Below are positions 8,260 to 16,268 of a stretch of 64,000 bases of DNA, piece after piece. The notes beneath the pieces were generated by a model. That model saw only the letters and a program-made list of their open reading frames with translations. It was not told the DNA's origin and did not search any database. Origin of the DNA: Haloarcula salina. GTDB lineage: Archaea > Halobacteriota > Halobacteria > Halobacteriales > Haloarculaceae. Position numbers and translations under genes: made by a program. Within the stretch, counting starts at the first letter, position 1. Each line of letters starts with the position of its first letter. The stretch covers positions 124,001 to 188,000 of the forward strand of contig NZ_WRXL01000006.1 of NCBI RefSeq assembly GCF_010119195.1, given 5' to 3'.

Positions 8260-9075
8260 TCAGACCGTCCCGACGGTGACGAAAAAGGGGACCGTCTCGC
8301 GGCGCTCGTACTCGCCGTCCCGCATCTGGTCCACGACGTCGCGGCCCATCGATCGCCAGCGCTCGCGGAGCGTGTCGTACTCGGCCGGCGTCGCCTCGCC
8401 GTTGAGCATCGTCTCCCGGTCGTCCTCCAGCCCGGACGCCGTGGCCTTCCGTCGGGCCGCCCGCACGGCGGCGTCGCCGTAGGGCGGTTCGACGCGCCGC
8501 TCCTGGTCGTACCGGGTCGTCGAGACGACCGAGAGCCCCGCGTCGCGGAACACGGCCGCGGCATCGCGCCCGAGCGTCACGTCGGTCCGGACGCCGTCGA
8601 GGAAGAACCGTCTGGCGCGGCGAGCCAGCGTCGGCTCCGCGTCGACGGTCGACTCGACGGTGACGGCGGCGTTGTTCGGCTCGATGGCGGCCACCCGGTC
8701 GGTCGCGACGCGGGCGAACTCCCGGACCGCGGACTCGGGGTCGGGGAGATTGATGAGCAGCGCCTGACACACCACGAGGTCGAAGGCGTCGTCGGCGAAC
8801 GGGAGCCGCGTCGCGTCGCCGCGGACGACCGGCCCGCCGACCGACGACAGCAAGTCCGCGTCCGCGTCGAGGCCGACGACGGTGCCGTCGACTTCCTCGC
8901 GGAGGACGCGCGTCAGTTCGCCCGTCCCACAGCCCACGTCGAGGACGCGGTCGCAGGCGTCCAGGTGCAGGTCCGCGAGCGCCGCTCGGGAGTCGGCCCA
9001 CATCCCGCGGCGGGTGGATTCGAGGTAGTCGGCGGAGAACCTGCGCACGTCCGCGTAGAGTCGACTCGCGCCCAA
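8260..9075 (-). CDS. Class I SAM-dependent methyltransferase
   Basis: A 271-residue methyltransferase with motif I VLDVGCGTGELTRVL near residue 45, motif II VVGLDADADLL, motif III GDATRLPFADDAFDLVVCQALLINLPDPESAV, and an EPNNAAVTVES segment after the fourth strand. The C-terminal third (ARRKATASGLEDDRE...RWRSMGRDVVDQM) is helical and likely gives substrate specificity. The layout is that of the Methyltransf_11 (UbiE/small-molecule) group rather than of nucleic-acid methyltransferases. No partner gene points to a substrate. It converges with the membrane-protein pair. Confidence 0.8.
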   Translation of the reverse strand: MGASRLYADVRRFSADYLESTRRGMWADSRAALADLHLDACDRVLDVGCGTGELTRVLREEVDGTVVGLDADADLLSSVGGPVVRGDATRLPFADDAFDLVVCQALLINLPDPESAVREFARVATDRVAAIEPNNAAVTVESTVDAEPTLARRARRFFLDGVRTDVTLGRDAAAVFRDAGLSVVSTTRYDQERRVEPPYGDAAVRAARRKATASGLEDDRETMLNGEATPAEYDTLRERWRSMGRDVVDQMRDGEYERRETVPFFVTVGTV

Positions 9076-9176
9076 AAGCGTCGCGGTCCGTCGTCGCGTC
9101 GGCTATTCGGTACAGATCCCTTCGAAGGAAGTGATTCGAACCAGATTCAAACGATCCGTTCGACGCGCCGCGAGCG

Positions 9177-10010
9177 CTACTCCTCGCGGAGTTCCCTGAC
9201 GCGCTCGATGTTCCAGGCGAAGCTCTTGCCGTCCTCGGTCGGCGTTTCGAGGACCAGGGGCACGAGGACCACGGCGTCGTGGTTGACGAACGCGCGCATC
9301 CCGTCCTCGCCGATGAGCCCCTCGCCGACGTGGGCGTGCTCGTCCTTGTTCGTGCCACAGTCGTGTTTCGAGTCGTTCAGGTGGACGCAGGCGAGGTCCT
9401 CGAAGCCGACCACGTCGTCGAATTCCGCCAGCGTCTCCGCGACCGCTTCGGGCGTCGAGAGGTCGTAGCCCGCGGCGAACATGTGGGCGGTATCGAGGCA
9501 GAACTCGATGTCCTGGTCGGTGCGCTCGCGGACGGTGGCAAGGTGCTCGAAGTCGCCGCCGAGTTTCGTCCCGCTGCCGGCGTCGGACTCGATCAGGACG
9601 GTGACGCCGTCAGGCACGTCGAGTTCGTCCAGCGCGCTGGCGGCGTTGTCGAGGCCGCCGTCGACGCCTGCCCCGGTGTGCGCTCCGAGGTGGACGTTGA
9701 CGTACTCGATGCCCAGTTTGGCCGCGGCGTCGACCTCCTTCTGCATGGAGTCGACGGACTTCTCGCGGAGGTCGTCTTTGGGCGTACAGAGGTTCACCAG
9801 ATACGACGAGTGGATGACCCACGGGCCGACGCCGTGGTCGACCGTGAGGTCGCGGAACTGCTCGGCCTCGTCGTCGTCGATGTTGGGGTCCTGCCAGACC
9901 TGCGGCGAGTGCGAGAAGATCTGTCCGCAGTTGCCGCTGTACTCGACTTGCTCCTCGACGGCGTTGTAGACGCCGCCGGCGATAGAGGTGTGTGCGCCGA
10001 CTCGTACCAT
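9177..10010 (-). CDS. nfo: Deoxyribonuclease IV (AP endonuclease, Nfo)
   Basis: A 277-residue TIM-barrel AP endonuclease that nicks DNA 5' of abasic sites in base-excision repair, using a trinuclear zinc centre. It begins [14 protein letters not shown]. The metal-ligand motifs are in order: [60 protein letters not shown] and [12 protein letters not shown], then LETP near the C terminus. All of the expected His, Glu and Asp ligands are present. The length equals the bacterial and archaeal Nfo norm. The start at MVRVG is preferred to a GTG/ATG nine codons upstream because the family begins there. Confidence 0.93.
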   Translation of the reverse strand: MVRVGAHTSIAGGVYNAVEEQVEYSGNCGQIFSHSPQVWQDPNIDDDEAEQFRDLTVDHGVGPWVIHSSYLVNLCTPKDDLREKSVDSMQKEVDAAAKLGIEYVNVHLGAHTGAGVDGGLDNAASALDELDVPDGVTVLIESDAGSGTKLGGDFEHLATVRERTDQDIEFCLDTAHMFAAGYDLSTPEAVAETLAEFDDVVGFEDLACVHLNDSKHDCGTNKDEHAHVGEGLIGEDGMRAFVNHDAVVLVPLVLETPTEDGKSFAWNIERVRELREE

Positions 10011-10052
10011 GCACACCGGTGAGGGGGTGACCGACAAAAGAGGTTCCGAACT

Positions 10053-10367
10053 CTACAGCAGGTCGCGAACCGACGGAATCGCGCCCAGCGACGAGGCGAA
10101 CAGGTACGCGCCGCCGACGACGAACGCGATGGCGATGGCCACGGCGACCGGCGACGGCGAGGAAATCTGGAGGAGTCCGGAGAGCCCGCCGAGAAACAGG
10201 ATCAGGCCGAGGCCGGCGAGCAGGAGCGTGCCGATCGCGCCGAGCACCGCGTCTTCGGCTGCGACCCGGACGAGGCCGTACAGCTCTCGCTCCGAGAGGT
10301 CGGAGACGCTCCGCGTCGACGCCGCCGACGAATTCGTCTCGCCGCTATCGGTTGGTGGAGGGACCAT
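10053..10367 (-). CDS. Small two-helix membrane protein
   Basis: A 104-residue protein with a hydrophilic Ser/Thr-rich N-terminal tail, a short amphipathic stretch (LSERELYGLVRVAAEDAVLGAIG), and two hydrophobic helices at about residues 45-66 and 74-92. No family recognised. It lies between nfo and the lipoate ligase gene on the same strand, separated by about 40 and 60 bp, so it may be co-transcribed with either. The ATG at 10367 (MVPPPTDS) is used; an earlier in-frame start would reach into the neighbouring promoter. Confidence 0.6.
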   Translation of the reverse strand: MVPPPTDSGETNSSAASTRSVSDLSERELYGLVRVAAEDAVLGAIGTLLLAGLGLILFLGGLSGLLQISSPSPVAVAIAIAFVVGGAYLFASSLGAIPSVRDLL

Positions 10368-10430
10368 ACCGGTACTCCTCACGACGGTGACAAAAATGTG
10401 TCGCGCCCCTGAGATCGCCGGTCTCGCCAC

Positions 10431-11225
10431 TCAGGGGGCCCTTCGAACCCACTCGCGGGTTCCGAACTGCTCCTTCGCGAGCTCGCGTGCGCGAGCGAGT
10501 TCGTCGTCGGTCCACCCGCCCTCGTCGGCGTCGACCCACTCGGCCAGCGTCGACCGGAGCGTCTCGACGACGGCCGAGCGCTCGATATCGACGTACTCGT
10601 CGATGGCGCCCACGCGGTCGCCGAAGGCGTCGGGGTCCGGTTTCGCGGTGAAACAGCCGCAGTGGCGCTCCGGTCGCAGCGACACCGAGAGCGAGCCGTG
10701 CTGTATCACGGCGTCTTTCTGTCGGTACTGGGCGTTCCCGCTCAGTTTCCGCCCGTCCGGGCCGACGATGTCGTGGGCCGGATGCAGTTGTCGGAGGTAA
10801 CAGGCCGGCCGGTGGACCGCCTCGCGCTCGTCGTCGGCGAATGCGGCGTCGACCCCCACGCGGTCGAACGCCTCCAGGACGGGCCGACAGAACTGCTCGT
10901 AACACGCCATGAGGTCCCCCGGGACCGCGTCGGCGGGGGCGACGATGCCGTAGGAGACGTCCGCGACGCGGTCGTGGTAGATCGCGCCGCCGCCGGTCGG
11001 TCGGCGCGTGACGCCGATGCCCTCGCGCTCGCAGTACCCCCAGTCGATCGTCTCGGGGTCCTGCCCGTAGCCAAGCGAGAGCGTGTCCGGCCAGGTGTAC
11101 ACCCGAACGGTCGCCGGGCCGCCGTCGGCCACCGTCTCCGCGGCGACCGATTCGAGCGCCATCGTCATCGGCCCGGAGCGAGTCTCCTCGCCGACGACGC
11201 GCCACTCCAGGTCGGCAAGTGCCAT
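10431..11225 (-). CDS. Lipoate-protein ligase A / octanoyltransferase family protein
   Basis: A 264-residue member of the BPL/LplA/LipB fold (Pfam BPL_LplA_LipB). The hallmark RRPTGGGAIYHD spans residues 74-85. The acyl-binding lysine motif GRKLSGNAQ has Lys160, and ACYL at 141-144 places Cys142 where LipM/LipL-type acyltransferases carry their active cysteine. It should attach lipoyl or octanoyl groups to the lipoyl domains of 2-oxoacid dehydrogenases or the glycine cleavage H protein. Whether it activates free lipoate with ATP or transfers octanoyl groups cannot be decided here. No lipA or lipB is in the window. Confidence 0.82.
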   Translation of the reverse strand: MALADLEWRVVGEETRSGPMTMALESVAAETVADGGPATVRVYTWPDTLSLGYGQDPETIDWGYCEREGIGVTRRPTGGGAIYHDRVADVSYGIVAPADAVPGDLMACYEQFCRPVLEAFDRVGVDAAFADDEREAVHRPACYLRQLHPAHDIVGPDGRKLSGNAQYRQKDAVIQHGSLSVSLRPERHCGCFTAKPDPDAFGDRVGAIDEYVDIERSAVVETLRSTLAEWVDADEGGWTDDELARARELAKEQFGTREWVRRAP

Positions 11226-11493
11226 ACCGGCCGTTGGGACGGGCGCGCGATAGGAGTTGCGGGCCGACGCCAGTCAGGCGCCCTCGCCCATGTGAGAAGT
11301 CCATATTCTGGGGTTTGAGGAGAGAATGCGCTTAGTTTCGTATAAAATACAGCACAGGAGGGGCTGGCAGAGATCGCGCGATAAACTAGTATTCGCTATA
11401 TCAAATCCACAAACGTTCAGGCCCCGGGCCGATAGCAGAGCGCCACAAAACGCGCTTCTCGTCCGTTTTCCGGTCGATTTTCGGGATTCGAGG

Positions 11494-12180
11494 TCAGTCG
11501 GGGCCGGCGCCCGGCGAGTCGTACTGGCCGAGCATGTCCCGCATCACGCGCGCTTCGGCCTTCCGGAGGTGTTCGGCGGCGGTCCCGGGCGCACAGCCCA
11601 GTCGGTCGGCCACGTCGGCGACGCTCCCGGCTCTGGGGCTCGCGTAGTAGCCGCAGTCGACGGCCGCGGCGACCGCCTCGAACTGCCGGTCGGTGAGCGT
11701 CGACCCGGTGTCGAGGCGGCGGCTGTCGTACTCGCCGACCTCCCGAACGTCGACGGAGATGCCGTCGGGGACGGCCTCGACGGCCCGCTGGACCGCGTCG
11801 CCGGGACCGACGAGCGTGAATCCGACGGAGCCGTCGGCCCGGTACGCGACGGGCGAGACGACGACCAGGCCCGTCTGTGTCACCGCACGGATCAGGTCGT
11901 GGTCCGTCTCCGAGGGGGTGTCCTGGACGTAGAGGTAGAACGTCTCGTCGGGACACGTCGAGATGGCGTACTCCCGGACGGTGTCGGCCCGTTCCAGCGC
12001 CGCTCTGTACGGGTCCGGCGGGAAGCCGTCGACGTGAAACAGCAGCGTCTGGACCTCGGTGCCCATCTCGTTGCCCCGGAGGAGGTAGCTCGCCTCGTAG
12101 CCGTCGCGCTCGACGACGAACTGGTGCATCGGGTGGCGGACCTCCGGGGCCATCCGCAGCGAGAGCGTGACGTACTTCAC
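11494..12180 (-). CDS. Bat-like HTH-10 transcriptional regulator
   Basis: A 228-residue regulator of the bacterio-opsin-activator type. The C-terminal 60 residues hold the HTH_10 domain (LTDRQFEAVAAAVDCGYYASPRAGSVADVADRLG, then a recognition helix APGTAAEHLRKAEARVM). The N-terminal 150 residues form the usual beta-rich sensor-like region and have no PAS domain. It is divergent from nuoCD with 87 bp between the start codons. A symmetric TATA-like element at 12201-12208 sits at the right distance (about 25 bp) for a leaderless transcript of this gene. Regulation of nuoCD by this protein is a reasonable guess from position only. Confidence 0.8.
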   Translation of the reverse strand: MKYVTLSLRMAPEVRHPMHQFVVERDGYEASYLLRGNEMGTEVQTLLFHVDGFPPDPYRAALERADTVREYAISTCPDETFYLYVQDTPSETDHDLIRAVTQTGLVVVSPVAYRADGSVGFTLVGPGDAVQRAVEAVPDGISVDVREVGEYDSRRLDTGSTLTDRQFEAVAAAVDCGYYASPRAGSVADVADRLGCAPGTAAEHLRKAEARVMRDMLGQYDSPGAGPD

Positions 12181-12200
12181 GGCGGCCGTTCGGCGACCTC

Positions 12201-12208
12201 ATATAAAG
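12201..12208. promoter_or_regulatory. TATA-like element shared by a divergent gene pair
   Basis: The motif ATATAAAG reads as CTTTATAT on the other strand. It is 21-28 bp upstream of the Bat-like gene's ATG (leaderless spacing) and 60 bp upstream of the nuoCD ATG, which would leave nuoCD a leader of about 35-40 nt. No second TATA-like element is visible in this 87-bp gap. Confidence 0.5.
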
Positions 12209-12267
12209 GTGCCTCGCCGGTGAGGGGCCACTCCGAGGGCGGCGTGGGACGAACCGTCGACCAACGG

Positions 12268-13905
12268 ATGGCACAGACCGCTCCCCTCACCGAACAGTCG
12301 CATCCGCTCGTCGAGCCGATCGCCGACCACGTGCTGACGACCGAAGACCACGAGAACGCCCCGGCGGTGGTCGTCCGCGCGGACGAGGTGCAGGACGTGC
12401 TCTCGACGCTGCGAAGCGAGGCCGGGCTGGACCACTGCGCCTGCGTCACCGCCCAGGAGTACGCCGACCGCTTCGAGACGATCTACCACCTCCGGAGCTA
12501 CGACGACCCGACCCGCGAACTCTCCGTCGTCGTCCCGACGCCCCGCGACGCCCCCGAGAGCGAGTCGGCCGCGCCGGTCTATCGGACGGCCGAGTGGCAC
12601 GAGCGCGAGGCCTTCGACTTGCTGGGCGTCGAGTACGACGGCCATCCGGATCTGCGTCGCCTGCTGCTGCCGGAGACCTGGCAGGGCCACCCGCTCCGCG
12701 AGGCGTACAACCAGGACCAGCCCCAGATCGTCCCCTTCCGGGAACACCAGCGCCTGCTCGAAGACACCCGCGAGGGCCCCGAGACGATGCACGTCAACGT
12801 CGGTCCCCATCACCCGTCGACCCACGGCGTCCTCCACCTGAGCGTCGAGCTCGACGGCGAGCAGGTCGCGGCCGTCGACCCCGACATCGGCTACATCCAC
12901 CGCTGCGAGGAGCAGATGTGCCAGTCCAAGACCTACCGCCACCAGATCATGCCCTACCCCGACCGCTGGGACTGGAGCGGGGCCGGCCTGCTGAACGAGT
13001 GGGCCTACGCCCGCGCGGCCGAGGACCTCGTCGGCATCGACGTGCCGGAGTACGCGCAGGTCATCCGGACGATGTGCGGCGAACTGTCGCGGATTCTCTC
13101 GCACATGCTCGCGGTCGCCACGTACGGGCTGGACGTGATCGGCGAGTTCACGCCGGTGTTCCAGTGGGGCGTCCGCGACCGCGAACTGGTCCAGGATATT
13201 CTCGAAGACCTCACCGGCCAGCGCCTGATGTTCAATTACCTCCGCCTGGGCGGCGTGGCGTGGGACCTCCCCGAACCGCGCGAGGCGTTCTTCGAGGAGA
13301 TCCGGTCGTTCGTCGACGACCTGCCCCGGAAGCTCGCGGAGTACCACGACCTGCTCACCGGCAACGAGATCATCCAGTTGCGGACGGTCGACACCGGCCA
13401 CCTGCCGGCGGAGACCGCGAAGGCCTACGGCTGTACCGGGCCGGTCGCGCGGGGCTCGGGTATCGACTACGACCTCCGCCGAGACGACCCCTACGGCTAC
13501 TACGACGAACTCGACTGGAGCGTCGTCACCGAGTCGGACGGTGACAACTTCTCGCGCCTGCTGGTCCGCCTGCGCGAGGTCGAGGAGTCCGCGAAGATCA
13601 TCGCCCAGTGCGTCGATCTCCTCGAGGACTGGCCCGAGAGCGACCGCGAGATCCAGGCGAACGTCCCCCGGACGGTTCGACCCGACCCTGACACAGAGAT
13701 CTACCGCGCCGTCGAGTCCGCCAAGGGCGAACTCGGCATCTACATCCGCTCGGACGGCACGGAAACGCCCGCCCGCTTCAAGATCCGCGGCCCCTCGTTT
13801 TCGCACGTCCAGACGCTGCCCGAGATGGCCCGCGGCGAGTACGTCGCCGACCTCGTCGCGACGCTCGGCAGCCTCGATCCGATCATGGGCGACGTGGACC
13901 GGTGA
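12268..13905 (+). CDS. nuoCD: NuoCD: fused subunits C and D of the complex I-like respiratory dehydrogenase
   Basis: A 545-residue fusion. Residues 1-165 are the NuoC (30-kDa) domain with RTAEWHEREAFDLLGVEYDGHPDLRRLLLPETWQGHPLR. Residues 175-545 are NuoD (49-kDa), opening with HVNVGPHHPSTHGVLH, the strand that lines the quinone pocket, and ending SLDPIMGDVDR. The protein would form part of the peripheral arm where electrons pass to quinone. Haloarchaeal complex I normally carries nuoCD inside a nuoABCDHIJKLMN operon; here no other nuo gene is nearby, so it is an orphan or second copy. The ATG at 12268 is chosen because upstream in-frame codons overlap the divergent regulator. Confidence 0.93.
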   Translation: MAQTAPLTEQSHPLVEPIADHVLTTEDHENAPAVVVRADEVQDVLSTLRSEAGLDHCACVTAQEYADRFETIYHLRSYDDPTRELSVVVPTPRDAPESESAAPVYRTAEWHEREAFDLLGVEYDGHPDLRRLLLPETWQGHPLREAYNQDQPQIVPFREHQRLLEDTREGPETMHVNVGPHHPSTHGVLHLSVELDGEQVAAVDPDIGYIHRCEEQMCQSKTYRHQIMPYPDRWDWSGAGLLNEWAYARAAEDLVGIDVPEYAQVIRTMCGELSRILSHMLAVATYGLDVIGEFTPVFQWGVRDRELVQDILEDLTGQRLMFNYLRLGGVAWDLPEPREAFFEEIRSFVDDLPRKLAEYHDLLTGNEIIQLRTVDTGHLPAETAKAYGCTGPVARGSGIDYDLRRDDPYGYYDELDWSVVTESDGDNFSRLLVRLREVEESAKIIAQCVDLLEDWPESDREIQANVPRTVRPDPDTEIYRAVESAKGELGIYIRSDGTETPARFKIRGPSFSHVQTLPEMARGEYVADLVATLGSLDPIMGDVDR

Positions 13906-13948
13906 CGGCGTCACGTGAGTTTTGTGCGTCGGCCGCGTACTGGGAGTG

Positions 13949-14473
13949 ATGACCGAGCAAGCCACGTTCGCGGGCGGCTGTTTCTGGTGTACCGAATCGG
14001 TGTTCGAGCAGGTCGAGGGCGTGACCGACGTGGTCTCGGGCTACGCCGGCGGCCACGTGGCCGATCCCAGCTACGAGGCGGTCTGCCGCGAGGAGACCGG
14101 CCACGCCGAGTGCGTGCAGGTCACCTACGACCCCGAGGCGGTCAGCTACGAGGACCTGCTCGCGGTCCACTTCACGACGCACAACCCCACGACGAAGGAC
14201 CGCCAGGGCAACGACGTGGGCACGCAGTACCGCTCGGCCGTCTTCTACCACGACGAGGCCCAGCGCGAGGCGGTCGAGGCGTTCATCGAGGAGGTTCAGC
14301 CGGGCTACGACAGCGACATCGTCACCGAAGTCGAGCCCCTGGAGGCGTTCTACCGGGCCGAGGAGTACCACCAGGACTACTTCGAGAAGAACCCCAATCA
14401 GGGCTACTGCCAGCTGACCATCCCGCCGAAGATCGAGAAGCTCAGGCAGAAACACGCGGAGCTACTGGCATGA
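13949..14473 (+). CDS. msrA: Peptide methionine sulfoxide reductase MsrA
   Basis: A 174-residue repair enzyme that reduces the S epimer of methionine sulfoxide in proteins. The catalytic GGCFWCTE is at residues 9-16 (nucleophile Cys11), followed by GYAGGHV, ETGHAECVQVTYDP and YRSAVFYH, all family hallmarks. The tail YHQDYFEKNPNQGYCQL carries the C-terminal cysteine used for recycling. It follows nuoCD after 43 bp and overlaps the thioesterase gene by ATGA, so msrA and the thioesterase gene are translationally coupled. Confidence 0.95.
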   Translation: MTEQATFAGGCFWCTESVFEQVEGVTDVVSGYAGGHVADPSYEAVCREETGHAECVQVTYDPEAVSYEDLLAVHFTTHNPTTKDRQGNDVGTQYRSAVFYHDEAQREAVEAFIEEVQPGYDSDIVTEVEPLEAFYRAEEYHQDYFEKNPNQGYCQLTIPPKIEKLRQKHAELLA

Positions 14474-14889
14474 GCTTCGAGTACACCACCGAGGTCGCGG
14501 TCCGCTACGCCGACGTCGACACCTACGGCCACGTCAACAACGCGGTCTACGCGACCTATATCGAAGAGGCGCGCATCGACTACCTCCGGGACGTCGTCAC
14601 CGACGGCGAGACCCTGCTCGCCGACGACGAGTCCGGGACCGGCATCGTCATCGCGAACCTCGAACTCGACTTCGAGCGGCCCGTCCGACTGCGCGATTCG
14701 GTCACCGTCGCGGTCCGCGTGCCGCGGCTCGGGGGAAAGAGCTTCCCGATGGAGTACGAGGTCCGCAGCGACGGGGCGGTCGCCGCGACCGGCGAGACGA
14801 CCATCGTCGCGTACGACCGCGCGGAAGGGGCCGCGCGACCGATCCCCGACGACTGGCGCGAGGCGATCACCGCCTTCGAAGGGCTGTAG
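14470..14889 (+). CDS. Acyl-CoA thioesterase, hot-dog fold (4HBT/YbgC-like)
   Basis: A 139-residue single hot-dog domain. The N terminus VRYADVDTYGHVNNAVYATYIEEARIDYL is the 4-hydroxybenzoyl-CoA thioesterase/YbgC signature, with the catalytic Asp in YADVD and the HVNN turn. It should hydrolyse an acyl-CoA thioester, but the acyl chain is not predictable. Its ATG overlaps the msrA stop codon (ATGA), which indicates one transcript. The functional connection between methionine repair and thioester hydrolysis is unclear. Confidence 0.82.
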   Translation: MSFEYTTEVAVRYADVDTYGHVNNAVYATYIEEARIDYLRDVVTDGETLLADDESGTGIVIANLELDFERPVRLRDSVTVAVRVPRLGGKSFPMEYEVRSDGAVAATGETTIVAYDRAEGAARPIPDDWREAITAFEGL

Positions 14890-14978
14890 TCGACCGGGAG
14901 ATACGCCGCCGTCACTCGAAAAATGCATCGAACTGACCGGTGGTTTTATTTCACCTCGAAAGGTTGTATCGGGGACAT

Positions 14979-16178
14979 ATGCAACTCAGTGCCGCCCTCC
15001 GACGGCGTGTCCTCCTGGCGCTCGCGGGCACTGGCCTCCTCGTCGCGGTCGGACTGGTGCTGTCCCAGTTCATTCCGACGCTCGTGTTCACGATCTTCCT
15101 CTACTACGCGAGTCGTCCCATCTACCGACGGCTCGCGGCGCTTCCCTTCCCGGATTCCATTCGGGAACACGCGCTCCCGTACCGACGGCAGGTGCACGCG
15201 GCCGCGACGATCTTCTTCTTCCTGTTGCCCTTCATCGCCCTGCTCGGCTACACCCTCGTCCTCCTCGTCCCCGAACTCCAGACGTTCTTCGGATCCGGAG
15301 GACTCGGTGCCGCGTACCTCTCCTCGCTCCAGGACCTCGAACCGGGGTCGCTCCCGGCGCCGCTCGCGGCCCTCGGCGCGGACGACCTGCTGACGATGGG
15401 GCCGGGCGAACTGATCGCCCTGCTCAGGAACCCGACCGTCCAGTCCTGGCTGGGGCGGGTGTCGTCGACGCTCGTCGACTCGGTGAGCGTCCTGGCGACG
15501 ATCCTCCTCCACGGCTTCATCATGCTGGCCGGGACGTACTATCTGCTCACGGACGGCCCGCGGCTCGTCGGCTGGTTCCTCGACACCTTCGACGGCTCGG
15601 GCGTCCTGGGCGAGTACGCGTCGTCCGTGGACGACGAGCTCTCGTCGATCCTCTTCGGAAACATCCTGAACGCGCTGGTGACGGGCATCATCGGCATCTT
15701 CGTGTTCTCGCTGTACAACGTGTTCGCGCCGGGGTCGGTCCAGGTCCCGTTCGCGCCGCTAGTGGGCGCACTAACGGGGATCGGGAGCCTCATTCCCGTC
15801 GTCGGGATGAAAGTCGTCTACCTCCCCGTAGCCGGGATCCTCGCCGTCTCCGCGATCGCGGCGGGAGAGCCGTCCGCGCTGGCCTACGTCGCCGTGTTCC
15901 TCGTGGTGACGCTGGTGGTCGTGGACACGATCCCCGACTTCCTCGTGCGGCCCTACGTCAGCGGGAACCGGACGCACGTCGGACTCCTGATGTTCGCGTA
16001 CATCCTCGGTCCCATCGCCTTCGGCTTCTACGGCATCTTCCTCGGCCCGATCCTGCTGGTCCTGATCGCGCAGTTCTTCCGGGTCATCGTCCCCTACGTG
16101 ATCACCGGCGAGGCCGAGACGAGCGATGCCACCGCGGACCAGACCTCCCTCACGGAGTTCGGGTCGTCGGAGTCCTAG
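14979..16178 (+). CDS. AI-2E family transporter (YdiK/TqsA-like membrane protein)
   Basis: A 399-residue membrane protein with about eight hydrophobic helices. Pairs of N-terminal helices (residues 10-50 and 72-98) are followed by a long extracytoplasmic segment (residues 100-185), then by GPLVGALTGIGSLIPVVGMKVV-type and DFLVRPYVSGNRTHVGLLMFAYILGPIAFGFYGIFLGP stretches that define the AI-2E transporter (UPF0118) family. The archaeal members have no proven substrate; proposals include sodium/proton antiport and small-molecule export. A Ser/Thr/Asp-rich cytoplasmic tail ends the protein. I start at MQLSAALRR, 13 codons after the first possible ATG. Confidence 0.85.
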   Translation: MQLSAALRRRVLLALAGTGLLVAVGLVLSQFIPTLVFTIFLYYASRPIYRRLAALPFPDSIREHALPYRRQVHAAATIFFFLLPFIALLGYTLVLLVPELQTFFGSGGLGAAYLSSLQDLEPGSLPAPLAALGADDLLTMGPGELIALLRNPTVQSWLGRVSSTLVDSVSVLATILLHGFIMLAGTYYLLTDGPRLVGWFLDTFDGSGVLGEYASSVDDELSSILFGNILNALVTGIIGIFVFSLYNVFAPGSVQVPFAPLVGALTGIGSLIPVVGMKVVYLPVAGILAVSAIAAGEPSALAYVAVFLVVTLVVVDTIPDFLVRPYVSGNRTHVGLLMFAYILGPIAFGFYGIFLGPILLVLIAQFFRVIVPYVITGEAETSDATADQTSLTEFGSSES

Positions 16179-16268
16179 AGTACCAGTCGAAACGAGGTAC
16201 ACGCCGATCGCACTGCTGTCGGACGATCGGATGTGCAGTGAATTTCTATGGCTACGATAGCGTCGGCC

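Noticed and set aside
11326-12267. Extension of nuoCD upstream to base 11326
   Set aside because: The extra 314 codons are antisense to the Bat-like regulator and show no NuoC homology; nuoCD proteins begin near the chosen ATG.
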